The notes under the pieces are model-generated. The model saw only the letters and a program-made list of their open reading frames with translations. It did not search any database and was not told where the DNA came from. DNA of 64,000 nucleotides from Entrophospora sp. SA101 (Eukaryota; Glomeromycota; Glomeromycetes; Entrophosporales; Entrophosporaceae), in assembly GCA_958430865.1 (NCBI GenBank), contig CAUDNR010001413.1, positions 1,779 to 65,778 of the forward strand, written 5' to 3'. The position numbers and the translations under genes are program-made. Shown one piece after another: positions 1 to 12,127 of this stretch (its first letter is position 1; each line of letters starts with the position of its first letter).

Positions 1-291
1 ATCATGCATGAAAAATTTCCATGCCATACATGTGATTATAAGAAGTGTCAAAGCAACATTAACCATTGAAGATCACATGCAAACACACACATATGGAAAA
101 TTGCTCTTTAAGGGCTTGAATGTTTAAAACATTATAATCATTCTCACCTTCCTTTAGTATACAAAAGGTTGAACTGACTGCCACTCTGAGAATATGATGA
201 TGTAATTAAATGTCAGGGGGAGTGCCTGAGCTCTGAGATTTATTAATTGCATTGTTGTTAAGGAACCTCTCACTTGTTTGGTCATTATATA

Positions 292-331
<40 letters not shown>

Positions 332-1333
332 TGTTGATATTAATACCTTCTTTATCTTTCATACTATTCATAATTAATTTTAGTATTTAATTACATCAAA
401 TGATTTAGCATTCCATGTTGCAATCCAAAAAATGAAACAAAATGGTTGTAAAGTCAGTTGCAACCAGCAGTTGCAATCATTTTTATATGACACAAAGATG
501 GTAGCAACCATCATCAAAAGTTGTAGCCAGTATCCTCAGAATGATTGGACTTTTATTCCAAATAAAACTTTTCAAAACTTCAAAACTGTTTTTAAAATAC
601 CAAAACTATTTTAAAACTTCAAATCTCCAAGATTTTAAAAAAAGCAAAATGACACCATAAGTGCTTTATGTGAAATTAGATCTTTTTCAAAAACAAACAA
701 AAATGAAACTGAAAATAATGTGTGGTGGAAATTGGTCATCAAAAAGAACTTTCTACCATTGGGATCACAATACACTACTTTGCCAAAAAACCTATTACAG
801 TCAAAAACCATTAAATTCATATAATTTCATAATCATAATAAAATCCTAATAATCAATAAAATCATAACTCTTACTTTCATTATATGACATCATATAAAAA
901 ATTTTGCTTTTTAAATTTCATATATATCCTATACTAAGTCGTAAATTCAATTTTTTCTCTTGTTATATAAAAAAATGAATTCAAGTTTCCCAAATTAAGC
1001 ACAGAAATATAAATGATAGTAATATTTCGATTGACAAAAAAAGGACAAAAAGCAATTTCTTGAAAAATGTAGAATCTGTCAAAAGCTTTTAGTTAATAAT
1101 AATTGGGAATTTTTCATGATTACAATAAATTTTTTTATCTTTTATAGAAAAAATTTGCTGTGCAGACTTATGAATTTAATGAGATTTGACTGTATTATCA
1201 TATTATTATTTTTTATTATATTTTGTTATGCGTGAAATTCAAATTGGCCAATCAGAATTTGTATACAAACACCAAACTTTCAAATTTGATTTTATATAAT
1301 TAAATTTTATCTTAAAAATAATTTTTTAACAAA
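1..1333. other. Gene-free AT-rich segment
   Basis: I see no supportable gene here. Open frames are short (about 60 codons), overlap on both strands and have no recognisable motif. A (TTA)n microsatellite lies at about 294-328. The last 100 bases hold a CCAAT-containing block listed separately as the likely promoter of the next gene. Confidence 0.6.
1229..1260 (+). promoter_or_regulatory. CCAAT-box block upstream of BTB-TLDc gene, shared with the 3.4-kb repeat
   Basis: A 32-bp block with the core TTGGCCAATCAGAA (CCAAT at 1248-1252) sits 75-105 bp before the ATG at 1334, a normal place for an NF-Y type CCAAT box. The same 32 bp recur with one mismatch at 37747-37778, and in the duplicate of that segment near 57655. 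The block is therefore either a promoter motif with long conserved flanks or part of a small dispersed repeat. The position is seen; the factor is inferred. Confidence 0.45.
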
Positions 1334-3048
1334 ATGACTAGTAATAGTTTTTCATCCTTAAAAAAGGTTAACCAATTTTTCAACAATCTTATTGAATCCA
1401 AGAATGATGCTCGGCCATTAAAACATATTCTTAAACTTGTAAATGACTTTACAGAACTATTAAATGATTCAGATTATTATGATGTAAAAATTAAAGTTGG
1501 AGAGGATGATGATGTTAAAATTTTTATGGCTCATTCCAGCATTTTAAAAGCAAGATCTTCGTATTTTAAAGCTGCCTTGTCAGAAAATTGGTTAAAAAAA
1601 CTTGAAAATGGTATTATTATATTTGAGAGAAAAAATATTTCTCCAAAAATATTTGAAGTTCTTTTAACGTAAGAATTATTTAAAGTAATTTACTTATTTA
1701 TCATTTTTAATTTTTTAATTATTATTTATATTATTTATTTTTTTCAAAAAGTTACATTTACAATGGAATTTTTAGCATTAGTGGCATGAATTCAGATGAA
1801 GTTCTTGAACTACTCAAGGCCTGTGATGAATTGTGCTTTAATGAATTAATTGATGATTTACAAAATTATTTAATTGTTAAAAAAAATGAATGGATCAGAC
1901 AAAACTTAACTTATGTTTATAGAATTTCATCACAATATCATTTATCATTTAGTAAACTTCAAGAGAATTGTGAAGAATTAATTTGTGAAAATCCTCAATT
2001 ATTTTTTTTTGATTCTGATGATGATGGTTATAAAGTTATTGAAAAATCAATGATTTTGTCAATATTAGAAAGAGATGCTTTAAAAGTAGAAAATGAAATT
2101 GATATCTGGAACTATATTATTCAATGGGGAATTAGACAAATTGAAAATTTGGAAGAAGTAGAAGAAGAGAAAAAAAGAAAAATAGCAATTGAGTTGGGTC
2201 AGTATCCATCAAAAAATAAAAAATTAAAATTAATCAAACTAGGAGAAGATATTTCAGAGTGGAACAATGATAATATAATCAAATTGAAAGCACTTTTGAG
2301 AAACATTATTCCATTAATGAGATTTAATATGATCCCTTCAAATGATTTTAATGAGAAAATCAAACCTTATGAAAAGGTTATTGACAAAGAAATATATGAT
2401 GAACTACTTCAATATTACAATCATGTTGATGGATGGCAACCAAAGCTATTACTTCAAAAAGGTCCAAGAATCAAAAGATTATTAAATTTAGAAATGAAAT
2501 CTTTAATTTCAAATTGGATCAATGAAATTAACTTAAATGATTTACCATATGAATTTGATTTGATTCTAAGTGGATCTCAAAATGGTTTTTCAAGATCGGT
2601 TTTTGAGGATAGATGTTACAACATTCAAAGAACAGTTGTCATCATTAAAATTAAAGAAACAGGAGAATTAATTGGTGGATATAATCCAGTTTGTTGGAAC
2701 CATAGAGACAAGCCATCTGATCAAACTTATTGGATTAAAACAGACAAAAGTTTTATTTTCAAGATTGATCAAAATGAAATAAATAATTCAATTTTAAGTA
2801 AAGTCAGGCGTCGCAAAAATGCAATATTTCATGACAGTAAAATTCTAGATCATTTTGGTGATGATATTAAATTTCATGAAAAATTAATCAATTTTTATGA
2901 TTTATACACATGTAACAGTATTAATAATCAACCTTATTGTCATTATAATATGTTACCTTGTTCTTATCAAAATAATTTAAATATTGGAGAAAACTATCAT
3001 TTGTTAGAAGAAATTGAAGTATATAAATTAGTACCAATTAAATATTAA
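1334..3048 (+). CDS. BTB-BACK-TLDc domain protein, copy 1
   Basis: Two exons, 1334-1668 and 1752-3048, joined by an 83-bp GTAAG...AAAAG intron, give a protein of about 543 residues. The intron falls inside the BTB domain (roughly residues 40-140: YDVKIKVG, then FMAHSSILKARSSYF, then YIYNG right after the splice). A BACK helical region with an FFFDSDDDGY stretch and IWNYIIQWG follows at about 150-290. The C-terminal third is TLDc-like (FDLILSGSQNGFSR, ETGELIGGYNPVCW, KSFIFKID). BTB-BACK proteins commonly act as Cullin-3 adaptors, and TLDc domains are linked to V-ATPase regulation and oxidative-stress response; which applies here is unknown. This fold combination is strongly expanded in Glomeromycotina. 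A close paralog with the same intron position lies at 8421-10158. Read without the intron, the first exon would stop early, so the splice is well supported by the paralog. Confidence 0.85.
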
Positions 3049-4533
3049 AATTTGATTTTCTTTGTTCATGTCAAAATAAATATATTAAAGAATCATTCAA
3101 ATTAATAAACTTGTAAATGATTTAACAAAACTATTAATAAACCTCTATGTATAGACTATTTATGCATAGTAAATTTGATTATACACATACATTTTCATTT
3201 AACAAATAATATTATTATATTCAAACAAGGTGAATATATTTTATCATTTTAGCATTTAGGCAAATATATGATTAGATATTGGAAAATATTACATTCAGAA
3301 CCAAACGGACTCTAGCTTTTTTATAAGAAAATATTTAATTGGTGACCATCAAGATGATAATTTACATTTGACAGAGACCATTAATCTCAAATTAATGTTA
3401 ATAATCACAAATAATATAAAATGCCAACCCAACTGTTCTTAACCATCCAATTGATGTTTGCCGTCAATAACAGTAATAGTAATAATAGTAAATGGCATTC
3501 ATCATAATATAATAAATATATTATGTTACATAAAATTGAAATCCATAATAAATTATTCAAGTAGTAATTGCACTAGAATGTTTTTATCAATACTACGAAT
3601 ACATTTTTGGATTTTGAATTTATGAATCAAGAAAGTAATTCATGAGTATAAATTGCATTTCATATTTCTATCTATGTTTTTCTTTATACCAGTAATGGAG
3701 CCACTAACGAGAGATTTGTTAGCTTCATCAGAATTGTTCAAAATTATATCCTGAGATTAAAATCTTCGGTTCGTCAATTGGCATTCTTTTTTAAATTAAA
3801 AAGTATAAAATTTAATAAATTAAAATAATTAAAATTGAAACTTTCTTGCAACGCTGGAAATCCAGTAATTTCAAGACTTCTAGCACAATCCAGCACCTTT
3901 TGACAAATGATAATATCAGTTATTTCACAATATAACTGGTAATCAAACTCGCTTTTGAAGTTAACTTGCATAATAATATAAAATGAAGCTATATCAACAG
4001 AATACAAATTCTTGACCTTTTGCGTTTTGTCAATAGAACAAATTTTTCCAATTTAACTGTAGATAATTTCAAGTAAACTTACTTAATAGTACAAGTCAAT
4101 ATCCCAGCAAAGTTTTACCAAGTTCAAATTTTTGGTAAAAACTACGGAATATCAAAATATTTAGCAAAGATCAATCCGTCAGTATTTGTTGGATCTCCAT
4201 CACTATCTATACCCTTAATCCTTTTTCATAAACAAAATTTATTATAATTACCTTTTTTTTAAGGGACTTTTTATTTTGACATCGTGGATGCTCGGATGAG
4301 TTTTATTAATGATCTTTTACATTAGAAGTAAGTCACTTTGACATAATATCAAAAAAACCTAAACCCTCTTTATTATTTATTGCCTTAATACTCAAATCAT
4401 AGGCTTTATATTCAAAGATTTAAAGTCGATCTTTATCTTGCATTATAATAATCACGTGAAACTGTCCATTGATTGTAAATATGGGAAATAATGAGGCTGA
4501 AAATTTTAGGTTCTTTCTTTAATAAATAAAAAA
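3049..4533. other. Intergenic segment with dispersed repeat
   Basis: No gene is supportable. It contains copy 1 of a dispersed repeat (about 3280-3510). A 77-codon minus-strand frame at 3774-4007 lacks any family resemblance. The last 40 bases before 4534 form the AT-rich leader of the next gene. Confidence 0.55.
3280..3510 (+). repeat. Dispersed repeat R1, copy 1
   Basis: This shares an ordered series of blocks with 21975-22200 and 23806-23985: 'ttacattcaga', 'ggactc', 'acatttgacagagacc', a TTAATCTCAAATTAAT-type core, 'taaccatccaattgatgtttgc' and 'caataacagtaatag'. The copies differ by substitutions and small indels, so they are old. No terminal inverted repeats or coding capacity are visible. 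It may be a SINE- or MITE-like family or the remains of an ancestral gene flank. Confidence 0.6.
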
Positions 4534-6499
4534 ATGCAAATTAAAGAAACAATTTCAACTAACGAATTAAACGATTCTTTGATCAATAATGAATTCGAAA
4601 TTGTTGATACACCACCAGCTCAAGAAAAAAGAAATGATGATGATCCCATAAACAATAATCAAAATCAAGATAATCCTGATGATTTTATCAATAATGAATA
4701 TGATGAACGCATTAAATATCAGAAAAACAATCAGGCTTTAATCAATGTGATTAAACATGTACCTCAAAAACAAGAATCTGATGATAAAAACATTTTAGAT
4801 GAAGGTAAAATAATATAATAATCTATTATATACACATATTATTACACATAAAATTAATAAAATAAAATAAATTTTAATTCCGTACTTAGCTTCAAGCCCA
4901 CCAACTCAAGAAAAAAGAAATGATGATGATCCCACAAACAATAATCAAAATCAAGATAATCCTGATGATTTTACCAATGATGAATATGATGAACGTATTA
5001 AATATCAGAAAAACAATCAGGCTTTAATCGATGGAATTAAAAATGTACCACCTCAACAAGAATTTGATGATAAAAACAATTTAGATGAAGGTAAAATAAT
5101 ATAATAATCTATTATATACATATATATATTATTATACATAAAATTAATAAAATAAAATAATTTTTAATTCCATACTTAGTGCTTTCTTCAAGCACTGACG
5201 ATACTGGATTACGATATAGAAAAGTTTCATCTTCAAATTCTGAAAATGAAAATAACATTTTACTCGATGAACAAACTCGATTTGAGAGTTTGAATACAAC
5301 TACAAAACCCAGCGCTGCCAAATCTATCTTTTCAACAAGAATACATGGAACATGGATTTTTTTGTTTTGTCTTATTGGCTTTGTCCTAGCATCATTAGTA
5401 TACCGATTGGTAATGTATTTTAACTATTCATGATAAGAATTTTATTTAATTAATTTTTTTTAAAAAAGTTGATTTCATATCACGCAGGATGTACTTCATG
5501 TTGACGAGAAGAAGTTTCACGTGAAGGTATGTAATATTTTATAGCAGAATTATTATTTAACTTTTTCTATCATTAATAGTTATTTCTATTAAGATGAAAC
5601 CTTTTTTGGAAGAATTCACAAATTCAACTGCAACTTTAATGAATGAAATGGATGAAGTTGACTTACCACGTATGTTTTAATGTTGCATTGTATAAAATAA
5701 TTAAAATATAAAATTTAACTGACATCAGTGATTTTAATTAGCATCTTCAAAAGTTATGGATGGAACAGTATTTTGTCGTCGATTCGCCAATATTGTTGAA
5801 CACAGTCCAGCATTTAAGGATACAGGACATGATATTGCCATTTTATTGCGTGAATTCAGTTTAAAAATCATGGATGCAGGAACTTCACTTGAGGATATGT
5901 ATAGAATGGGTGACATGTTATTCTGGACACTAGATAAAAGTATTTCTGAGATAATTTTGAAATTAAATCCGAGTTTATTTGATAAAATATTTGAAAAAGA
6001 TGACCAGTCTTTTTTCAAAACAAGAATTCAAGATATGATTGATGATGTACATAAATTTCAGAAAAAGGTAACCTTGGCAAGAAAAGCAATAACTGATGCA
6101 GAAAATTTTCGTGATAAAGCTGAGAATAAAGTTAGAGCTGGTAAAAAAGAAGCCGAAAAATTTGTTAATAAACATCCTGGTATAAATGAATACAGATTTA
6201 AATTAGTTGCCGAAAATTTGGAAAGAGTCGATGAAGATATCTCAATCGATGTCGAAAATGCAAAATTTGAATTAGAAAACGCTGATAGAATGTTAATGTT
6301 ATTGGAAAAGTCTGCTGAAGGATTGGATAGAATTATCAAGATATTAAAAAATTATACAAGTAAACTAATGGATGTTGATGCACAACTTGATGGAATGAGC
6401 AGAGTCTCGAAGAGAGATCTAGGCAGGCTTGAAAAATTAGTTGAGAATTTGAGAGAAAGTCATATAAACTTTAAAAGGAAAGACGAGACTATTGGTTAG
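4534..6499 (+). CDS. Single-pass membrane protein with duplicated acidic exon and coiled-coil C-terminal region
   Basis: Six exons keep one frame: 4534-4804, 4890-5090, 5180-5409, 5488-5526, 5594-5669 and 5742-6499 (about 524 residues). Exon 2 is a near copy of the 3' part of exon 1, and even their introns begin with the same GTAAAATAATATAATAATC. This puts two similar acidic Asn/Asp-rich segments (PPxQEKRNDDDP...DERIKYQKNNQA) in tandem. Exon 3 encodes one hydrophobic segment (GTWIFLFCLIGFVLASLVYRL, about residues 214-234). The last exon encodes a long helical, probably coiled-coil domain rich in K, E and A (VTLARKAITDAENFRDKAENK). There is no N-terminal signal peptide. I do not recognise the family. 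Topology is undetermined; the acidic N-terminal half is probably cytosolic. Confidence 0.72.
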
Positions 6500-8420
6500 G
6501 ATATTTTTTCTTAAATATCAACTTTTCTCTATATTTATAAATTTATTTTCACTTTTATTTTTTGAATGTATATTATTAAAGTAATGAATGTTAATAAAAT
6601 AAAATAATTCAAACTGTTAAATATCATACAATTTCAGATGTCTTAATCAATCATTCATTATCTTTTAAATTTTGTTCTTCAATGAAAGTTTTGAATTAAA
6701 ACAAAGAACATTTGCCAATTTTGGGAATTTGTTACGTGTCATTAATATCACGTGAATGTTGAAGATCGGTCGTGGTATTTTTTATTCCTATCATTTTTAT
6801 TTGAAAGTGATGAGTAACTTAAAATATGTATTTTGAAACCTTCATCATACAAAAAGAAACGTTTATATGTGAATGAGCTACCTGCTAGTGAGTGATGAGT
6901 ACGCTTTTTGAAACCTTTATTGAAAAATATGTCGAAACTTCTATATCAAATAAAAAGTTTTAGATTGCATTATTCAATGGGAAATAAAGAATTAAAGATT
7001 ATCTTATAAAAGATATTATTCTGTTAATTGGATTTGATCAAAATATCTTCAAATGGTTTTTATATAAAAATTACTTCGATCCCATTATCTTCCGTGTAAA
7101 TTTAGTGGAGTTTCTAATCCACAATGTATGGCCCATTCATATAATAGATTATATTAAATAATGCAATTGTAGAATAAAGTATAATGTTTCTTTGTTGAAT
7201 ATTTCCCGGATGAATAAAAACAGGATCAAAAACTCTACATGCATAAAGTAATTCATGATTAGGTATATAAAGAAAATTTTAAAATTGCTGCTTCAAATTC
7301 AGCATGAAAAATTGGATAAAATCTCTAGGAACAAAATGATGACCAAGAATTATTAATTCATCTTTCTTATCTGGTGTAAATAGAGTAAATTAAAGTAATA
7401 GCTTGTATTTTATTTAATCAAATCTAATTAGTTACCAAAAGATAATAGTATATGGAGAAATCTTTTAAACATTGAAAAAAATAGTTTATTTCCAAAACCA
7501 AATAAGGTGGAAAAAATGGCTTTATTTTCTAAGACTTTAGCAAAGTTTTTATTTTATTAGTGAAAAAAAGCATTCTTTTGCATCTAGCACTAATCCAAAT
7601 TACGAATCAGGTCAGTTTGGTTTTCGCATATTTTTTTATTTGTATAAAAAATGTTGTCACGGGTTTGATGTCAAAAACCACCTGAATGGTATCTTTCCAT
7701 TATTACAGATTGAAACTCTTTGTCGACAGAGCCTTTGAATAAGTTGCTGATGAATTAGATGTTTTAGACAATGATCTCAAATTATAATATATTTAAAGCT
7801 CCTTGCAAGCCAGTTCACGAGTATATAGAATAAAATTTTTATTTTTTAATTATTAAACAGAGAGAGATCTTGACAAATTTCTTCACAAGACCCTCACCAT
7901 CTTTTACTTTTTCTACAACAAAGGCTAGTAAATCGAGCGGTATATTGCCAAAATTAAATAATGTTGAGGTACGGGAAAATTAGTAGATGATGTAACAAAT
8001 GAAAAAAACTCTACAAGATTTTATTCTGTTGGTACTAATATTGATGATATTAGTGGAAAGCGGTAGTTCATTCTGAATAACTTGAATAAAATTCCGGTTG
8101 ATGTTATTCAAATTTTGTTGATGATAAGGAAGAACCATTTAGAGTTTAGTTCACCTTTATACATTCTTATCGAAGTAAAGAACAAGATACATTTTATTTT
8201 ATTATTTTTTAATCGGTGAAGTTTCGCAAGTTCCAATAACAATGAATATTATTATTATTATTATCGATAGATTTACTACTTCATTTGTAGTAAGATCATT
8301 TTTCATATTTATTTATTATTATTATTTTCCCAATGTATCGTTACACACACGATATATTTGTTGATTTGATTTAACAGCCTTCTCGAATGATAATGACGTA
8401 TAACTAACTAATTATCAAAA
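6500..8420. other. Intergenic segment with decayed coding sequence
   Basis: No intact gene is present. At 6963-7070 there is a BACK-domain relic (separate entry). Around 7860-8170 there are stretches with coding-like composition, such as frames reading KASKSSGILPKLNN and NSTRFYSVGTNIDDISG, but they are broken by stops and frame changes. They look like an unrecognised pseudogene. Short ATT repeats occur near 8248 and 8313. Confidence 0.5.
6963..7070 (+). pseudogene. Relic of a BTB-BACK gene
   Basis: The nucleotide string 'gcattattcaatgggaaat' followed by 'aaagaattaaagattatctt...aaagatattattctgttaattggatttgatcaaaatat' parallels two parts of the flanking BTB-BACK-TLDc genes (IIQWG and LKxLLxNIIPLxRFxMI), brought together by a deletion. 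It cannot be translated as one frame. It suggests that a third paralog once lay between the two intact ones. Confidence 0.45.
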
Positions 8421-10158
8421 ATGTTTAATGACAGTTTATTACCTCTAAAAAATGTTAACCAATTTTTTAACAATCTTATCAATTCTAACGATAATACTCT
8501 ACCATTAAAATATATTCTTAAACTTGTAAATGATTTAACAAACCTATTAAATAAATCTGATTTTTATGATGTAGAAATTAAAGTTGGAGAGGATGATAAT
8601 GTTAAAATTTTCAAAGCCCATTCCAACATTTTGAAAGCAAGGTCTTCGTATTTTAAAGTTGCTTTGTCTGAAAATTGGTTAAAAAAATCAGAGAATGGTA
8701 TTATTTTATTTGAGAAAAATAATATTTCTCCAAATGTATTCGAAGTCCTTTTAATGTGAGAATTATCTAATTTAATTTTCATATAGTATTTATTTTATTT
8801 TTTTAGTTCAATAAAAACTAACATATCTAAAAAATCAAATTTTTCTTTCTAAAAGATATATTTATAATGGGATTGTTGATGTTGACAATCTGGATCCAGA
8901 TGAAATTCTTGAACTGCTCAAGACATGTGATGAATTATGCTTTAATGAATTAATTGAGGATTTACAAAATTATCTAATCATTGAAAAAAATGAGTGGATT
9001 AAACAAAATTTAATTTATGTTTATAGATTTTCATTACAATGTCAAATATCATTTAGTATGCTTCAAAATGTTTGTGAAGAATTGATTTGTGAAAATCCTG
9101 AATTATTTTTTTTTGATTCTGATGATGATGGTTATAAAGTTATTGAAAAATCAATGATTTTTCCAATATTGGAAAGAAATGATTTAAAAGTAGAAACTGA
9201 ACTTAATATCTGGTATCATATTATTCAATGGGGAATTAGACAAATTGAAAATTTAGAAGAAGGGGAGGAAAAAAGAGAAAAGGCAATTGAATTGGGTCAG
9301 TATTTGCCAAAAAATAAAAAACTAAAATTAACCAAACTGGAAGAAAAAGACATTTCAGAATGGAACAATGATAGTATAATTGAATTAAAAACACTTTTAA
9401 AAAATATTATTCCACTAATAAGATTTGATATGATCTCTTTAGATGATTTTAATGAAAAAATCATACCATATAAAAAGATTATTGACGAAGAAATATACAA
9501 GGAACTACTTCAATATTATTATTATCAATGGCAACCAAAGTTACTAATTCAAAAAGGCCCAAGGGTAGGAAAAGGATTATTAGGTTTTAAATTTAAGCAT
9601 TTAATCTCAAATTGGATTGATGGAAAAAATAACATATATATTTCAAGTGATTCATCCTATGATTTTCAATTAATACTTTGTGGATCTCAAGATGGATTTT
9701 CAAGATTAGTTTTTGAGGAGAAATGTTTTAACATTAAAGAAACGATCACTATCATGAAAATTAAAGAAACTGGAGAATTAATTGGTGGATATAATCCGGT
9801 TTTTTGGAATAATAATAGCAGGTCAACTGATGAAACTTATTGGATTACAACAGACAAAAGTTTTATTTTCAAGATTGATCAAAATCAAATAAATAATTCA
9901 GTTTTGAGTAGAGTCAAAATACCTGAATATGCAATCTATCGTAGTAAAAAAAATATTAATCTTATTAAGGATAATATAAAATTTCATGAAAGATTAATAA
10001 ATTTTATTGATTTAGACATACGCAATAGTATTGATAATGAACCTTATTGTCGTTATTCACATAATGAACATTATGAAAATAATTTAAATCTTAAAAATAA
10101 TAATAAAAGTGTTCATTTATTAGAAGAATTTGAAGTATTTAAAATAATAAAGAATTAA
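8421..10158 (+). CDS. BTB-BACK-TLDc domain protein, copy 2
   Basis: Two exons, 8421-8755 and 8856-10158, give about 545 residues. The intron sits at exactly the same codon and phase as in the paralog at 1334, although the intron sequences differ. The order is BTB (YDVEIKVG, AHSNILKARSSYF, YIYNG across the splice), BACK (IWYHIIQWGIRQIENLEEG) and TLDc-like (FQLILCGSQDGFSR, ETGELIGGYNPVFW, KSFIFKID). The two proteins differ mainly in the acidic linker and after the TLDc domain. The nearest in-frame start inside exon 2 (9058) would miss the BTB domain, so the upstream exon is preferred. Likely role: an adaptor that binds a partner through BTB and an unknown target through TLDc. The biological target is not deducible. 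Confidence 0.85.
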
Positions 10159-11091
10159 GATATTATAGTGTATTTAACAAAATAATGAAAACATCAGAGA
10201 ATGTTTGAGAAAAAGTGTATTTTAAATTCTTTTATGTAAGATTGATTTCTTTATTTATAATTTTTTAACAAATACCGAAATTCATTCAAATAAAGAGGAA
10301 TTATAGCAAATAGGTAATAGAAAGCCTTTTAATAACCAAATAAATTGAAAAAAAAACTCTCCATAGTTTTATTATAAAAGACTTGGCAATAAAGCAATAA
10401 TAATCAATTCAAATTTTTTAATAATAATAGCATTAATTATAATAAAATGGAAAATAAATCATCTCACTACAAATAATGATTTTAATGACAACGAGGCAAA
10501 GAATTTACCAAATATTAGCTAACCCAATGTTTTTGCAAACCATCCAATCACTATTCTAATATGCCATGTAAATATGCGTGCGAGTGAAAAAGTGAATATA
10601 TATCTATACCTAGTATATCTTGCTCTTGTAGGTTCAAAGATCCATTCATATATTGTCAATATCGAAGCATAATTTATGGAGCACCAAAACTAATCAATCC
10701 ACTAAATTTGATTGATGCTATACCTTGACATTACTTTAAAAAAGTTGTTACGTTGGAATTTAATAATGATAATGACAATAATTATCATAGTCAAAGTCAA
10801 CATTAATATTCGTGGGATGGAGAACCTTTGCCTGTTAATAGTGGTGTAGGAGTAAACATATATTTATTGCATACAGAATTAAACAAATGATTTTATTATA
10901 AATTTTTTTAGCAGATTATTTTTTTTTATTTATTTTTCTGATTTATTTATTTTTTTGAAGAAATATCTAAAATTCTTGTCAACTTTGTTGTATTGAAATT
11001 CTCAAAGATTAAAGGAGATATTAATAAATACCTCCGACTGTTTTGTATTATTATCGTTATTATTATTTATCTTTTTGTAAGAAATCACTTT
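10159..11091. other. Gene-free AT-rich segment
   Basis: I see no gene, RNA or clear repeat. It lies between the 3' ends of the BTB-TLDc gene and the minus-strand RPA12 gene, so both terminators must lie here. Poly-A/T tracts near 10370 and 10915 are the only notable composition feature. Confidence 0.5.
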
Positions 11092-11994
11092 TTAAGAATT
11101 AACTGAAAATTTATATCTATTTTAAAATTAATTTTTAGTAATCACATTGTAATAAAAAAATATTCATAATATTATAAATAATAATAAATACCCGCATTTT
11201 TTACAATTATAAAATATAGTTTGTCCTTCATCAGCTGAACGTAATTGCATTGTATGATAATTCATTTCTTCATTATCACATTTAGGACATTTTTCTTTGA
11301 TCTATAATGTATACATGATTAAAAATAATTAGTAATCTTAATCTAATTTTAATACTTGAAAATAAAGAGTGAAAGAAAAAACTTACAGAAGCACTTTCAG
11401 TTTTACGACTAACTTGTTTTATTTTTGAATGCCTTAGACGTAACTTTGAATTAAATATTTTCTCATTACTACTTGTAACTATCAAATTGTTTTCATACTC
11501 TATTTTATTTTTTTAAAAGAAAAATTAATCAATTTAATAAGTTTTGTTTTTTTTTTTAATTATAAAGCATTATAAGTTTTACCTTCTGCATCATGTCCAC
11601 AGTCACAATAGTGACAAACGATTACATCCTCACCATTATTTAATAATAAACTACCACATTCTTTACAGAAAATTGAACTTCTAGTGATTGCTTTAGCTTT
11701 AACATCATTTTTATTATTATAAGGAGTTATTTTACCGTTACTAATACTATCATTACTATTATTATTATTGGAAGTCATTGCACCATTTCCCTTCTTCTCA
11801 CTACTCTTACTACTCTTACTCTTATTACTTTTACTTTTACTTTTACTCTTATTCTTACTAATAATTTTATTACTAGTTTTATGAATATTGCTGGTGCTGC
11901 TATTGTTATTATCATCATCAATATTTTTATTATTGATGTTATTGTTTTTAGTTTTTGATTTAGTAGATTTGGTTTTTTCACCTTTTCTTTTCAT
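11092..11994 (-). CDS. RPA12: RNA polymerase I subunit A12.2 (RPA12)
   Basis: Four exons on the minus strand (11994-11583, 11499-11387, 11301-11192, 11116-11092) give about 219 residues. The C-terminus is a TFIIS-type zinc ribbon: CPKCDNEEMNYHTMQLRSAD, then EGQTIFYNCKKCGYKFS. It has the acidic DE pair that in this family reaches the active site and stimulates RNA cleavage. The N-terminal ribbon is present (FCKECGSLL...VCHYC). The last exon is only 25 bp, but it supplies the expected YKFSVNS end; reading through instead gives a non-family tail. The family is normally about 120 residues. This protein carries an extra ~100-residue Lys/Asn/Ser tract before the first ribbon. An in-frame ATG also exists at 12033; I chose 11994 because the extra 13 residues are hydrophobic and atypical. 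Confidence 0.88.
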
Positions 11995-12127
11995 AATTAA
12001 GATTTTTGTATAATAATAACCAATCAAATTCAAAAATTCAGTAATGATAATTAAACGCGGGTTTGTTGTGTAAACTTAAAATTTTCATTTATTTCACAAC
12101 AAATTTATATTTTTTATTTTTAAAGCA
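11995..12127. promoter_or_regulatory. Short divergent promoter between RPA12 and NSE3
   Basis: Only about 130 bp separate the start codons of two divergently transcribed housekeeping genes. The segment is AT-rich with one GC-containing patch (AAACGCGGGTTT near 12053-12064), so both transcripts must initiate from shared or interleaved elements. No TATA-box choice is possible by eye. Confidence 0.5.

Noticed and set aside
432..849. Small overlapping frames on both strands
   Set aside because: About 60 codons each, mutually overlapping, with no motif, splice continuity or family resemblance.
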